Below are positions 34,651-43,752 of a DNA stretch of 59,458 nucleotides, one piece after another. Location: NCBI GenBank assembly GCA_017630455.1, contig JAGBVG010000038.1, positions 1 to 59,458 on the forward strand. Direction: 5' to 3'. Origin of the DNA: Alistipes sp. GTDB lineage: Bacteria; Bacteroidota; Bacteroidia; Bacteroidales; Rikenellaceae. Within the stretch, counting starts at the first letter, position 1. The number at the start of each line of letters is the position of its first letter. A program made the position numbers and the translations under genes. Below the pieces are notes generated by a model that saw only the letters and a list, made by a program, of their open reading frames with translations, had not been told where the DNA came from and did no database searches.

Positions 34651-37007
34651 TATGGTAGATATTCAATTGGTATCCAATAATAAGTCTCGTTGTTAAACTC
34701 CTTTACAAACTTATATGTACCCTTCAAATCCTTAAGAGCTTCATATTTACCTGCAAAATCCGATACTAAAGTATTAAACTCGGCAGGTTTAACAACATTC
34801 GGATCGCCAATATCGATAATCGTATACTCACCCTTCATCGCAGCAGAAGCCTCATTGAGACCCTGAATCATCTTTGTAACATTGGACATACCCATGTTTT
34901 CCATATCCGCATCTGACAATCCCGGCACAAAACTTCTTAAGAGACCCTTGATCGCATTGATATACGCCTTTCTATCTCTTGAATTTGCATTCTTTGAAGC
35001 TGCATATACAGGTTCAAGTCTGCGGAGCAGATCGGTAAACTCACCATCTGTAATAAAGAGAATAGGCTTGTAGTATGCGTATTCAGGATCTCCGCGATAG
35101 TATTTCGCTGTGGTACCGCGGAAAGCAAGAAGCTCGTTTGATGTCCCAAGGCCTTTCTTCTTCAGATACTCTTGATTCATCTTAAATCCTATGGACTCTT
35201 TTACCTCCTGTGAAACAGGGATAGATGGTCCGTTAATGGCCATATCAATATGATGTTGCACGATTATGGCATAATCCTTCAACGAAGTGCGGATAAGCTC
35301 GGTCAAGACATCCGTACTAATCGACGTACCTGATGCAGCATACTTATTGAGACCGAAAAAGAGCTCTATACCATTAAAGACATCGGTTCTTCTGGCGCTA
35401 TTATAGTACTCATAACCATTTCCACTTCTTTTATGACGAACTTGCGTACCAGCGAGAGTATTATCATACTTAGCCTGAAGGATATTCCTATTGATGCTTG
35501 TCATCTGAGCATTAAACTTATTCCACGCATCGAGATCGAGGTTCTGCACCTGGAAGCTAAGAAGCTGGATATCTTTTTCTATCAGCAACTTTTCGATCTC
35601 TGCCTGCGTAGGAGCTTTGGAGTCCTTGCTGGCATTACCGCAATCACCAACCACAAGCATAACATTTGACTGAGCAGGATCTATCTTTAACTTAGTAATT
35701 GCCTCATTCATACCATAGAACAGAGCCTCGGTGTTTGTTTTGTCACCAACACTCTTAATACCGTAGCTTCCTCCATCCTGTAGGAATTGCAAAAGCTCTG
35801 GGTGATTAGGTTCGTGGAATGGGAATACCTCTACAAGGCCCTTTCCATCCGAATAATCGCGATAGATAACAACACCCACCTTCACCTTATACTTCTGATC
35901 GTCGAAGAACTCACAACCCGCTTTAATAGCCTCATATACTGGCATAAAAAACTTGCCCATAGATCGGGTTCCATCGATCACAATCATCAAGTTGATATTC
36001 AGCTTATTCTCATAATACTCCTTTTTGCGCGCCTCAAGCTCGATATCCTGCGCACCAAATGACGAGCACTCATAAGTCGTTTCAGTAGTACCATCAAGAA
36101 TCGGGAATCGAAGCATAGCTGGTGCAACTCGATATTTATACTCCTCATAACCATCTTTTGCCGCGAACTTATATCCACTTGCACTATATCCGCTCACATC
36201 GTAAATAACAGCCTCAGCACCCTTAGATGCCAAATATTCTACAGTCTCCTCATCCCAAGTAGGCTCGATACACGAACGCTGGTTCCAAGGAATAAATGAA
36301 TCTTGATTAAACCATCCATAAAGAACCTGATCAGAGATTCCGTTCATACTATTCTGCGTTGCAAGCAGCACCTTGCCACCCTCGCGCTTCATAACGAAAC
36401 AGAACTGCAAATCTGACTCCACAGGCAGCGAATTGTGCTCGCGCGTTGGATGCAGATATCTCTTCTTTGTGTATTTACCACTCGAAGATGATTTGTCTAC
36501 ATTGCGGCATATAAGCGCCTTATAAAGGATGCTTCTATCATCCGCAAGACACGAACCCCAAAGAAGCAGGTTATCCATCTTAACCCAACCACGCGATACA
36601 GCATCCTTAGAGATCTTTGGCCACTGCACCTTCGCATTTGGCTCAGAGTAGACCAAAGCATAGTCGCCCTCGATACGTGCGATACGCAACTTCTCGTTCC
36701 ACTCCAATTCCACAGGCTTACCATTGACGGTATATGGGTATTGACCCTTGGAATCTCTATAGGTTTGATTATTGACTCTATCGCTATACACGATCCAATA
36801 TTTCTTTGCGTCGGGTTTCTCTTTCTGGCCATACGCCTTATCTGTCAAGAACTTGTTGATATCCGACTCCCTCAACACATTAGCCTTCAATATTGCATTT
36901 GGCAAATAGGCGTCACACGATGAGGGCAATTGAGCACTACTACTACCTTGACCCCATACGTTGATATGCTGCACAAGGATTAATAGTATAACTAATAAAC
37001 GTTTCAT
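34650..37007 (-). CDS. Exported SH3-like + von Willebrand A (VWA) domain protein
   Basis: 785 residues. Signal peptide MKRLLVILLILVQHINVWG. An SH3-like segment lies around 80-150 (EKLRIARIEGDYALVYSEPN...RGWVKMDNLLLW). A VWA domain spans about 335-540, with MIDAS residues in LMIVIDGTRSMGK (DGTRS, residue ~344), Thr in VGDKTNTEAL and Asp in MLVVGDCGNA; a divalent metal ion and protein ligands are expected. The rest (540-785) is helical and unassigned. Because it is exported, it works in the periplasm or at the outer membrane. A VWA domain next to Ser/Thr kinase, PP2C and FHA genes recalls the PpkA and TerY-type phosphosignalling modules, but here the VWA is a separate secreted protein. Confidence 0.85.
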   Translation of the reverse strand: MKRLLVILLILVQHINVWGQGSSSAQLPSSCDAYLPNAILKANVLRESDINKFLTDKAYGQKEKPDAKKYWIVYSDRVNNQTYRDSKGQYPYTVNGKPVELEWNEKLRIARIEGDYALVYSEPNAKVQWPKISKDAVSRGWVKMDNLLLWGSCLADDRSILYKALICRNVDKSSSSGKYTKKRYLHPTREHNSLPVESDLQFCFVMKREGGKVLLATQNSMNGISDQVLYGWFNQDSFIPWNQRSCIEPTWDEETVEYLASKGAEAVIYDVSGYSASGYKFAAKDGYEEYKYRVAPAMLRFPILDGTTETTYECSSFGAQDIELEARKKEYYENKLNINLMIVIDGTRSMGKFFMPVYEAIKAGCEFFDDQKYKVKVGVVIYRDYSDGKGLVEVFPFHEPNHPELLQFLQDGGSYGIKSVGDKTNTEALFYGMNEAITKLKIDPAQSNVMLVVGDCGNASKDSKAPTQAEIEKLLIEKDIQLLSFQVQNLDLDAWNKFNAQMTSINRNILQAKYDNTLAGTQVRHKRSGNGYEYYNSARRTDVFNGIELFFGLNKYAASGTSISTDVLTELIRTSLKDYAIIVQHHIDMAINGPSIPVSQEVKESIGFKMNQEYLKKKGLGTSNELLAFRGTTAKYYRGDPEYAYYKPILFITDGEFTDLLRRLEPVYAASKNANSRDRKAYINAIKGLLRSFVPGLSDADMENMGMSNVTKMIQGLNEASAAMKGEYTIIDIGDPNVVKPAEFNTLVSDFAGKYEALKDLKGTYKFVKEFNNETYYWIPIEYLP

Positions 37008-37010
37008 ACG

Positions 37011-37625
37011 CTAATAATATAAAAACTCTAAATTCCTTAAATTTTTGCAAAGATTCTTCACTCCAAAGGGGTTCTCCTTGTCATACTCGAATTCATTATC
37101 GCTCCTATAGAAAAGCATCAAATGCAGATAGTCGTTCGGCAAGAGATCAAGGTCAAGAGCAAAGTACAACTTCGCGATAATCTCCTCGTTGTAGTTATCC
37201 TTCCAGAACTGCTGATCTATATAAAATTGCCAAGTCATAGAGCTATACTTCGGCACCCCCAACTCAGACAAGAAGTCAATGCGATTGAATATCTCGATAA
37301 TATTCCTTAGATCCTCTTTTGTGTCTATGGGATGGGAATTTTTCTCCTGAAGCGCCTGTATGATATTGTCAAACCCTTCTTCTTTAGGGCCATTGATTCC
37401 TACCGTAGCTATATATGGCTTCTTGCCATTGGCGAGATATATAATCAACGGACTTTTAACTCTTTGAGCGGTTTTAACTTTGTCGCCGAGTCGCTTACAG
37501 AGATCATTAATCGGAGTGTCATTGGTGTGGTTGATATAGACAAATGTCAGATCACCACCAGGTCTACTCTGGGCAGATGCACTTATACAAAAGAACACCA
37601 AGACAATTAATATCAGTTTTCTCAT
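37011..37625 (-). CDS. Small exported protein of the signalling operon
   Basis: 204 residues. Cleavable signal MRKLILIVLVFFCISASAQ. The mature protein starts GGDLTFVYINHTNDTPINDLCKRLGDKV and continues PLIIYLANGKKPYIATVGI, an alternating hydrophobic strand/helix pattern that could be a small Rossmann-like (VWA-like) fold without metal residues; this is a guess. It sits 3 bases upstream of the VWA gene, so a direct partnership is likely. Family not recognised. Confidence 0.7.
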   Translation of the reverse strand: MRKLILIVLVFFCISASAQSRPGGDLTFVYINHTNDTPINDLCKRLGDKVKTAQRVKSPLIIYLANGKKPYIATVGINGPKEEGFDNIIQALQEKNSHPIDTKEDLRNIIEIFNRIDFLSELGVPKYSSMTWQFYIDQQFWKDNYNEEIIAKLYFALDLDLLPNDYLHLMLFYRSDNEFEYDKENPFGVKNLCKNLRNLEFLYY

Positions 37626-37631
37626 TTTCTA

Positions 37632-38486
37632 TTACCAGTTGCATTGAACCTTAATGTACAAATGTGTGATTCTGCAAGAATCATCGTATAATGGGTCTTT
37701 TGTAAGCTTCGCGTTGCTGAACCTACCACTTCTAATCTCGTCAAGCAAATCAGAGAATCTTGTAAATTCTGGCTCGTCAGGCGCTAAACCACTGATATGC
37801 AACTTATAACCCCAAGCAAACTTCTTTCTCTCAGCATTGGTAAAAGGCCTACAGTCAGGATTAGAGAGGTAAGATTGGATATCCTCCTTAGTCAGCGGCT
37901 CTACCTTATCTGGATTTATAAATCCAGGGATTTGCAACTCTGCATAGGCTCCATTCTTGATGTTCGTCACCTTGAGGCTATAGAGTCCATCTTCGGTATA
38001 TGGTATTTTTTCGAACTTTCCATCATCCGAAGTATAACTCTTTTCCGCATCGGCAGGATTTGTGAGTTGGTATTCCAACTTATCTCGTGATGCAACAGAA
38101 GCGCTAACCACGAGAGTATAACCTCCATTCTCATATTTTAGATCATACGTCTCCTCGATTACTGGGATATCATCCGCGAGAATTATCGGCTCACCTGAGA
38201 CCTCGGTATGCTCCCAATCTGATTTAGTACCCCCGCCCTGATCTTCAGATGGATAAGTCTTTCCTCCCATCTTTACATCATTGCTAAAGTGTTCAACAAT
38301 CTTATCGACACCAAAGCCGATTCCAAGTCCTACTGGAATACCGATCAGACCTACCAACAGACCTTTGACAAAATGTGGCATCTTTCTAATAGGTGTGATG
38401 TTATCCGAGCCACACTGAGGACATATCTCTACCGCATCGTCAGCCTCAAACACATTACCGCAACCTATACACTTATACGTCTTCAT
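37632..38486 (-). CDS. Zinc-ribbon membrane protein with periplasmic domain
   Basis: 284 residues. N-terminal zinc ribbon YKCIGCGNVFEADDAVEICPQCGS with CxxC pairs at 6/9 and 22/25, then one membrane segment (about 39-60, VKGLLVGLIGIPVGLGIGFGVD). A ~220-residue extracytoplasmic region follows, containing an Ig-like stretch (YDLKYENGGYTLVVSASVASRDKLEYQLTNPADAEKS...YSLKVTNIKNGAYAEL). This places a cytoplasmic metal-binding knob on an envelope protein. Function unknown; its place among kinase, FHA and VWA genes suggests a structural adaptor. Confidence 0.75.
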   Translation of the reverse strand: MKTYKCIGCGNVFEADDAVEICPQCGSDNITPIRKMPHFVKGLLVGLIGIPVGLGIGFGVDKIVEHFSNDVKMGGKTYPSEDQGGGTKSDWEHTEVSGEPIILADDIPVIEETYDLKYENGGYTLVVSASVASRDKLEYQLTNPADAEKSYTSDDGKFEKIPYTEDGLYSLKVTNIKNGAYAELQIPGFINPDKVEPLTKEDIQSYLSNPDCRPFTNAERKKFAWGYKLHISGLAPDEPEFTRFSDLLDEIRSGRFSNAKLTKDPLYDDSCRITHLYIKVQCNW

Positions 38487-38491
38487 TATTT

Positions 38492-40012
38492 CTAAAATTT
38501 AAGTTTTAATCCTACGCTTATCCATAGCGCATTTTTACGGATACTGATGTCGTTTACAAGTGGTGCTACCAGCAAATCCTCGCCTGTAACTCCATTGTAT
38601 ATCACAGGGTTCTCACCTTGAGCCAATGCCCCATCTCCCGAAAAGCGGGTGATGCCGAAACCTCTTTCATATCCGAGTTTTCCCTCGATATAGAGCTTTC
38701 GTGGCACTATCATATAATCAACACCCGCGCTAAAGAATAGCGAGGCATCGAATCCTGCACCACTAATCGACGTTTCGCCTATGTATGCCGAAGCGAACTC
38801 TTTGCCGTCTACCCTACCCTCAGCAATGGCATTGCCACACTGCCTATCGAGTGATATATAAGCCTTTGCACCGAGGTCAAACACAAGACCAAGCTCCTTG
38901 GTTAGTTTTGACTCTAAGTTGAAATAGAGAGGAATGGCAAGATCGGTAAACTTCGCACGCTGGACAACCCTATCGATAGAATAGGATCTTTCAACTCTTT
39001 GTCCTTTAAAGTTGCTAAAGGATATCGCGTAATCGCCGATATCTTTAACACGAGCAGTGAAGTTTGACATCGTGAGCGCCGCACCGACATAGAATCCTCC
39101 CTTGAGATTCTTACCAAGTCGGAATGTCGCTCCGAGATCTGCTCCAATAGAGTATCCAAACGATCCTCCCTTGCCGAGGTTCGGGTTCTCGACCATCGAG
39201 TACATCACAGGCGCAATCTCATTTCTCAGTCTAAGACGCAGAAGCATAACCGAATAGTTGAGCTTGATCAGTTCATAAGCCTGCTGATCACAAATTCTCT
39301 CCGTGCTAATCAACACATCCTCATCCGGATGCTTGAACGAATGTGAAGAGACAAGAGCCTGATCAAATGAGTTGTATCTCAAATGTTGACCATCAGATGT
39401 CACCGCGTGCTCAAACTTTTGGTATTTCGCCTCACATCGCTTGACAATGATAGCTTTCTGAGATCTATCGGGAGTCTCAGTATTTTGAGCCGTGAGAGAG
39501 TGGATAAAGGCCGCCTCTAAATTGGAATCGAAGACCAATGTCATCGCCAACTTATGAATCTGACGTGCATCATTTCCATCTTCGTCGACACCTAAAGGGA
39601 ATAACACTTCATTGCTATCGGAATATACAATCTCCCTATCGAAGGTAAGGCTATAATACCATTTACCGTCGACATACCTGACACGATCCTTTTGGATATT
39701 GCTGAGCTGACACTTATAGATATTACTCTGACTCTGCTCAACAAACGAGACATAGTTAGCCACAGGAATTTGCTGGCAGTAGCAATCTGCATTGTGGTAC
39801 AAATCGCAAAATATCTCAGTATCGCTACTCTCAAACATCCTTAGGAAACGAGACTTTGTCTGCTTATTTCTCAGCGTGGAATTAGCCTCATACCTATCCA
39901 TCAACTCGATAGCAAGAAGATTCATCTGCCTCGATTGTGCATTTGTTGGCTTCTGAGCATAGGTCGAGGATGCAAGCAGCGCGAGGATGAAAACCAATAC
40001 TAACTTCCTCAT
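38492..40012 (-). CDS. Exported protein with C-terminal outer-membrane beta-barrel
   Basis: 506 residues. Signal peptide MRKLVLVFILALLASSTYA. An N-terminal periplasmic region (about 20-280) is unassigned. The last ~220 residues are alternating amphipathic strands with Gly/aromatic girdles (GGSFGYSIGADLGATFRLGKNLKGGFYVGAALTMSNF...KLYIEGKLGYERGFG...ALWISVGLKLKF). The protein ends in Phe, the outer-membrane insertion signal, fitting the OmpA/OprF-like or PorT-like 8-10 strand barrel of Bacteroidetes. It would give the system an outer-membrane terminus. Its ATG overlaps the stop of the preceding kinase gene by 4 bases. Confidence 0.78.
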   Translation of the reverse strand: MRKLVLVFILALLASSTYAQKPTNAQSRQMNLLAIELMDRYEANSTLRNKQTKSRFLRMFESSDTEIFCDLYHNADCYCQQIPVANYVSFVEQSQSNIYKCQLSNIQKDRVRYVDGKWYYSLTFDREIVYSDSNEVLFPLGVDEDGNDARQIHKLAMTLVFDSNLEAAFIHSLTAQNTETPDRSQKAIIVKRCEAKYQKFEHAVTSDGQHLRYNSFDQALVSSHSFKHPDEDVLISTERICDQQAYELIKLNYSVMLLRLRLRNEIAPVMYSMVENPNLGKGGSFGYSIGADLGATFRLGKNLKGGFYVGAALTMSNFTARVKDIGDYAISFSNFKGQRVERSYSIDRVVQRAKFTDLAIPLYFNLESKLTKELGLVFDLGAKAYISLDRQCGNAIAEGRVDGKEFASAYIGETSISGAGFDASLFFSAGVDYMIVPRKLYIEGKLGYERGFGITRFSGDGALAQGENPVIYNGVTGEDLLVAPLVNDISIRKNALWISVGLKLKF

Positions 40013-41064
40013 AACAGTTTAGCTAAAAAATATATTCCTATGCCAATTACCACGCCCAGCGCTCCTCCGATAATCATCATCATCGTTTCATCCAACTTTT
40101 TAGCTGGGCCTTTGGTCTTAACAACCTCATCATCGGCACTTGACGTTTCGAGGGCGCTAATCATAGCATCAGTATCTTGATAACGCTCGGCCTGAACCTT
40201 GGCTGTCGCTTTTGCCACAACAGCACGAATCGTCTTGTCGCTGATATTTGCAATAGGCAACGGCTGATGGATCTGGGCGTGTAGAATCTGAGCCTCATCA
40301 CCCTGAAATGGTAAGACGCCGGTGAACATCTCATAAATCATAATACCGAGAGAGTAGACATCCGTGGTAGCATTATGATTCGTAATATCGCCAGTGAGCA
40401 TCTCCGGAGCAGCATAACTTGGCTTGCCGATAATAGCGCCCACCTGCGTGAGCTTCGGGCCGTTATACACCTGAATAGCCTTCGTAACACCAAAGTCAAT
40501 CAACTTGATCTTGCGATCGTGTGTTACCATAATGTTGCTCGGATCGACATCTCTATGCACATAACCCGCGCTATGCAGAGCATACAAGCCCTGACACACC
40601 TCCGTAGCTATCCTCTTCACAAAGCCAACTCGATCGTTGATATACTGATCGTAAAGTTCCTTGGCAAATTCTACAAATGCTCCACTCTTATCGATGAGAA
40701 CACCCTTCATAAGATTCTCGAGACTAACGCCAACGATACGCTCCATAACCAAATAGTATTTTGGCTTATAAGTCTGAGAATACTCATCCAACTCCATATT
40801 TGGGACAAAGCCATACATCCTCAGCAGATTAGGGTGGTCGATCTGTATCGATGCCTCCCTCATAGCTCTGTCGACAAGATTTTTTGTAGGATTTTGAATT
40901 GCCTTGATGGCAACAGGCACAAACTCATTAGGGTTCAATGCATTATAGCAATAACCCTGATACACTACACCCATTCCACCTTGACCAAGCGGCATTGATT
41001 CAGAATCATATTCGTAGTAAATATCATTCTGAATCTCCGCATTACCTTGCACTCGTATTTTCAT
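40009..41064 (-). CDS. Tail-anchored Ser/Thr protein kinase (second kinase)
   Basis: 351 residues. Hanks-type kinase: Gly loop GQGGMG (27-32), VAIK Lys54, helix-C Glu70, catalytic loop HRDVDPSN (170-177), DFG (190-192), APE (219-221). The loop Lys of HRDxKxxN is Asp here, an uncommon change that may lower or alter activity. A C-terminal membrane helix (328-350) ends the protein, so the kinase faces the cytoplasm with essentially no periplasmic sensor. It should therefore be activated by partners such as FHA proteins or by the periplasmic assembly through the membrane. Overlaps the barrel gene by 4 bases. Confidence 0.9.
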   Translation of the reverse strand: MKIRVQGNAEIQNDIYYEYDSESMPLGQGGMGVVYQGYCYNALNPNEFVPVAIKAIQNPTKNLVDRAMREASIQIDHPNLLRMYGFVPNMELDEYSQTYKPKYYLVMERIVGVSLENLMKGVLIDKSGAFVEFAKELYDQYINDRVGFVKRIATEVCQGLYALHSAGYVHRDVDPSNIMVTHDRKIKLIDFGVTKAIQVYNGPKLTQVGAIIGKPSYAAPEMLTGDITNHNATTDVYSLGIMIYEMFTGVLPFQGDEAQILHAQIHQPLPIANISDKTIRAVVAKATAKVQAERYQDTDAMISALETSSADDEVVKTKGPAKKLDETMMMIIGGALGVVIGIGIYFLAKLL

Positions 41065-41070
41065 CGCTCT

Positions 41071-42255
41071 TTACTCCTCCTTTTTGTTCTCCAATACCAC
41101 ATTTAGTCCTGAATCAAAACCATCGACTGCAACATAATATTTTCCAGGTTTTCGTATAATCAATCTGCACTCCTGAACATCATCGTTGCTAACTAATGTA
41201 GTTTCATAGATAGGTAGCGCATCTGCTGGTATAACAAAGCTCTGCTCCTTACCCTCCTTCACAACCTGGAACTGATAGACAGCAATAGTCTCTCCGTATG
41301 AGATATTCTTCAGCGACAACTGAAGCTCCGTGCCCACTGTGAATGTATTTACATTCTCCTCGGTTCTGACATAACCCTTCTCCTCCTTTTCAAGGGTTAT
41401 CAGTGTGGCATCATTGTCGTTGAGACGCACCAACTCTGTAGTATCAACAACATACTTCCTATAAGCACTATTTCTCGTCTTCTGATACTTCTCGATGTTC
41501 TCGGCCTTGATCTGCTGAGGCTCAGAGCTGAACTTCATCAAAAGATTTACAGTCTGCCCCATAATACGAGAGGTTATCAAGCCCTCCAACATCGTACCCT
41601 CCTTGGTGATAACTCTATCCAAGAGCGGAGCCTGCTCCCAAATAGTGTGCTTATCTGAGATCTTCTCAACAAGGACACTCAACACATCGTTAGACTTCAC
41701 CGTCTGACGACTACCATCAGTCTTCTCTATGGTCAAACCCTTGGCAGTATCCTGCTCAACGATATAACCTACGATTCTCTCACCGTTTTTGAGTGTCACG
41801 ACATCACGCAAGCCGTACGAATCGCCATCCACAAATCTCTTAGTGGTTCGTGCTATCTCACTCCAAGGGGTGAAATAGGTCCTTGGAGTGAGTGAATATG
41901 CGCGAAGTGTTGTCTCGGTCTGCTCTATTACATAGAGATTCTCGAAATGCGTTCCTTTATACTCGAAAGAGGTGAGATAGAGAGATGTTGTATCGCAGAT
42001 ACCCCTCACCAAATCCTTCGAAGCCTCGGGCAGACAATTGAAATCATAATAGTCTCTGCGCGCATCTACCACTTCATCGTTATCGAATACTATGTAGGCA
42101 TTATCGGCGTAGACGGCTATATGCTTACCAGGCAACTGCTCTGAGATATATCCCGAATACTTAGATCCGTTTTTGGTATGTACCTCCTCAATTATCTGTG
42201 CAGACAATAGTGCAGGTGCTGCACACATCGCTGCTAAGAGAAATAATCGTCTCAT
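41071..42255 (-). CDS. Exported protein with three ~40-residue repeats
   Basis: 394 residues. Signal peptide MRRLFLLAAMCAAPALLSA. Three related units start HTKNGSKYSGYISEQ (~26), TLKNGERIVGYIVEQ (~154) and ITKEGTMLEGLITSR (~215), each continuing into a beta-rich stretch; the shape K-[NE]-G-x-x-x-x-G-x-I suggests small SH3/Sm-like barrels. The final ~90 residues (FTVGTELQLSLKNISYGETIAVYQFQ...PGKYYVAVDGFDSGLNVVLE) look like a jelly-roll/Ig-like domain. Periplasmic, no lipobox. It is translated between the FHA-protease and the second kinase; function unknown. Confidence 0.75.
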   Translation of the reverse strand: MRRLFLLAAMCAAPALLSAQIIEEVHTKNGSKYSGYISEQLPGKHIAVYADNAYIVFDNDEVVDARRDYYDFNCLPEASKDLVRGICDTTSLYLTSFEYKGTHFENLYVIEQTETTLRAYSLTPRTYFTPWSEIARTTKRFVDGDSYGLRDVVTLKNGERIVGYIVEQDTAKGLTIEKTDGSRQTVKSNDVLSVLVEKISDKHTIWEQAPLLDRVITKEGTMLEGLITSRIMGQTVNLLMKFSSEPQQIKAENIEKYQKTRNSAYRKYVVDTTELVRLNDNDATLITLEKEEKGYVRTEENVNTFTVGTELQLSLKNISYGETIAVYQFQVVKEGKEQSFVIPADALPIYETTLVSNDDVQECRLIIRKPGKYYVAVDGFDSGLNVVLENKKEE

Positions 42256-42260
42256 ATCGT

Positions 42261-43733
42261 CTATTTTGTGATGTTAGCACTATTGATCAACTTAACAAGA
42301 TACTCGGCTTTGATAGCATAGTTGTATCCCTGAGTTCTCTCATATCCTGAGTTGATAATTCCCACCAATCTGCCATACTTATCGAAAACAGGAGAGCCGC
42401 TTGCACCGTGATCCGATGTGGCTGTAACACCAAACTTATAAATAGGCTGTGTGGTAGATACCATACCGTCTGAGAAGTAGATCTGCAATGGAGCCTCCTT
42501 GAGATACTGCAAACTAACACCATTAGGGAATCCTGCGGTATAGATTTTGTTACCAGAAGAGAGCTCCTTGGTTGATATCATATCAAATGGAACAGAAGCG
42601 ACATTTGGCAAGAGGTTGTTTTTAACCTTAAAGATTGCCAAATCCTCCTCCTTAGAACCTACTGCGATCTCGCGACAATTGATTCTGTTATGCTCATCAA
42701 ACTCCGAACCGTGTGGAATGATGAATGTTCCATCCAAAACGCCCTTAATCTTGAGCTGTCCAATGTGCGCAGTAATTGCTGCTGATGAATACCTATTGAA
42801 AAGATAGGTTCTGAATAGAACCTCGGCTTCTTCAATAAAATTGTCAAACGAATACGAATATTGTGCATCGGTATACTCCCAAGGTCGTGCCACGTGGCGA
42901 TTGGTTACGATATGTCCGTCATCACCGATGAAAAATGCCGTACCTTGTGAAGCCATAGATCCAAACTGACGGAATGGAGCTATTTTGTTTTCTTTATCGT
43001 TTTGGTCATATATAAGTCTAAATTCTCTGTATTCATCATCTTCCAAGAGGACTTCCAATCCAGGACACGATACCTCGAAGTGATAGAATGTCACCATCCA
43101 AGCTACTGATGGGCTGTAAGTGCGTGCGATCTTCTCCGCTGACCAAGGCTTAGGAATCAAAAATGCCACAGCTGTCAAACAAGCTACAACGGCAACAACA
43201 GCCACCCACTTCAACGAGAAGTCTCCCGATGGTATAGGGTTCTGGATAGGCACACCAGCACAAGCAATCTCATCACCCTTCTTGATGCGGGTATATCGAT
43301 CCTTAGGGATGCGAACATTATTCACCGTTGTACCATTCTTACTATGGTCACATATATACCACTTATTATCCGACATCTGGCGGATTGTTGCGTGGAAACG
43401 GCTTACGTTATTACCCTGAACATTTATGGAGTTCATATAGTGCGAACCGATGCCCTTGATCACCTTTACATCCTTTGGCAAACGGATTGGGTCGATGAGA
43501 TTCCAATTGAGAGGAACATCGGCAAACATAATATTATCACCTCGCTTAATAGCGACCTCCTTGCCCGGCGAGAGTCGCAACCCGTTGAGGAATGTTCCGT
43601 TGGTGCTCTTATCGACGAGGAACATATCACCGTTATCGAGCAAAATAATCTCGGCGTGGTAATTGCTTACATACTGGCTATTTAGAACTATATTGGCTTC
43701 TTGTGGATTTCTTCCAATTACTATTAATCTCAT
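42261..43733 (-). CDS. Double-FHA transmembrane trypsin-like protease
   Basis: 490 residues. Two FHA domains in the cytoplasmic part: GRNP (7-10)...SNYHAEI...STNGTFLNG (43-51), and VQGNNVSRFHATI (105-117)...SKNGTTVNN (131-139). One membrane segment (about 175-193, WVAVVAVVACLTAVAFLI) follows. The extracytoplasmic S1-type protease domain has His280 in IVTNRHVA, Asp364 in KEEDLAIFKV and Ser445 in HGASGSPVF, a complete triad with the oxyanion pattern of DegS/HtrA-like enzymes but no PDZ domain. The layout means phosphothreonine binding in the cytoplasm could control a protease on the other side of the membrane. I know of no standard family with this exact order. Confidence 0.88.
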   Translation of the reverse strand: MRLIVIGRNPQEANIVLNSQYVSNYHAEIILLDNGDMFLVDKSTNGTFLNGLRLSPGKEVAIKRGDNIMFADVPLNWNLIDPIRLPKDVKVIKGIGSHYMNSINVQGNNVSRFHATIRQMSDNKWYICDHSKNGTTVNNVRIPKDRYTRIKKGDEIACAGVPIQNPIPSGDFSLKWVAVVAVVACLTAVAFLIPKPWSAEKIARTYSPSVAWMVTFYHFEVSCPGLEVLLEDDEYREFRLIYDQNDKENKIAPFRQFGSMASQGTAFFIGDDGHIVTNRHVARPWEYTDAQYSYSFDNFIEEAEVLFRTYLFNRYSSAAITAHIGQLKIKGVLDGTFIIPHGSEFDEHNRINCREIAVGSKEEDLAIFKVKNNLLPNVASVPFDMISTKELSSGNKIYTAGFPNGVSLQYLKEAPLQIYFSDGMVSTTQPIYKFGVTATSDHGASGSPVFDKYGRLVGIINSGYERTQGYNYAIKAEYLVKLINSANITK

Positions 43734-43752
43734 AGTTGTAGTGTTTTATTGA

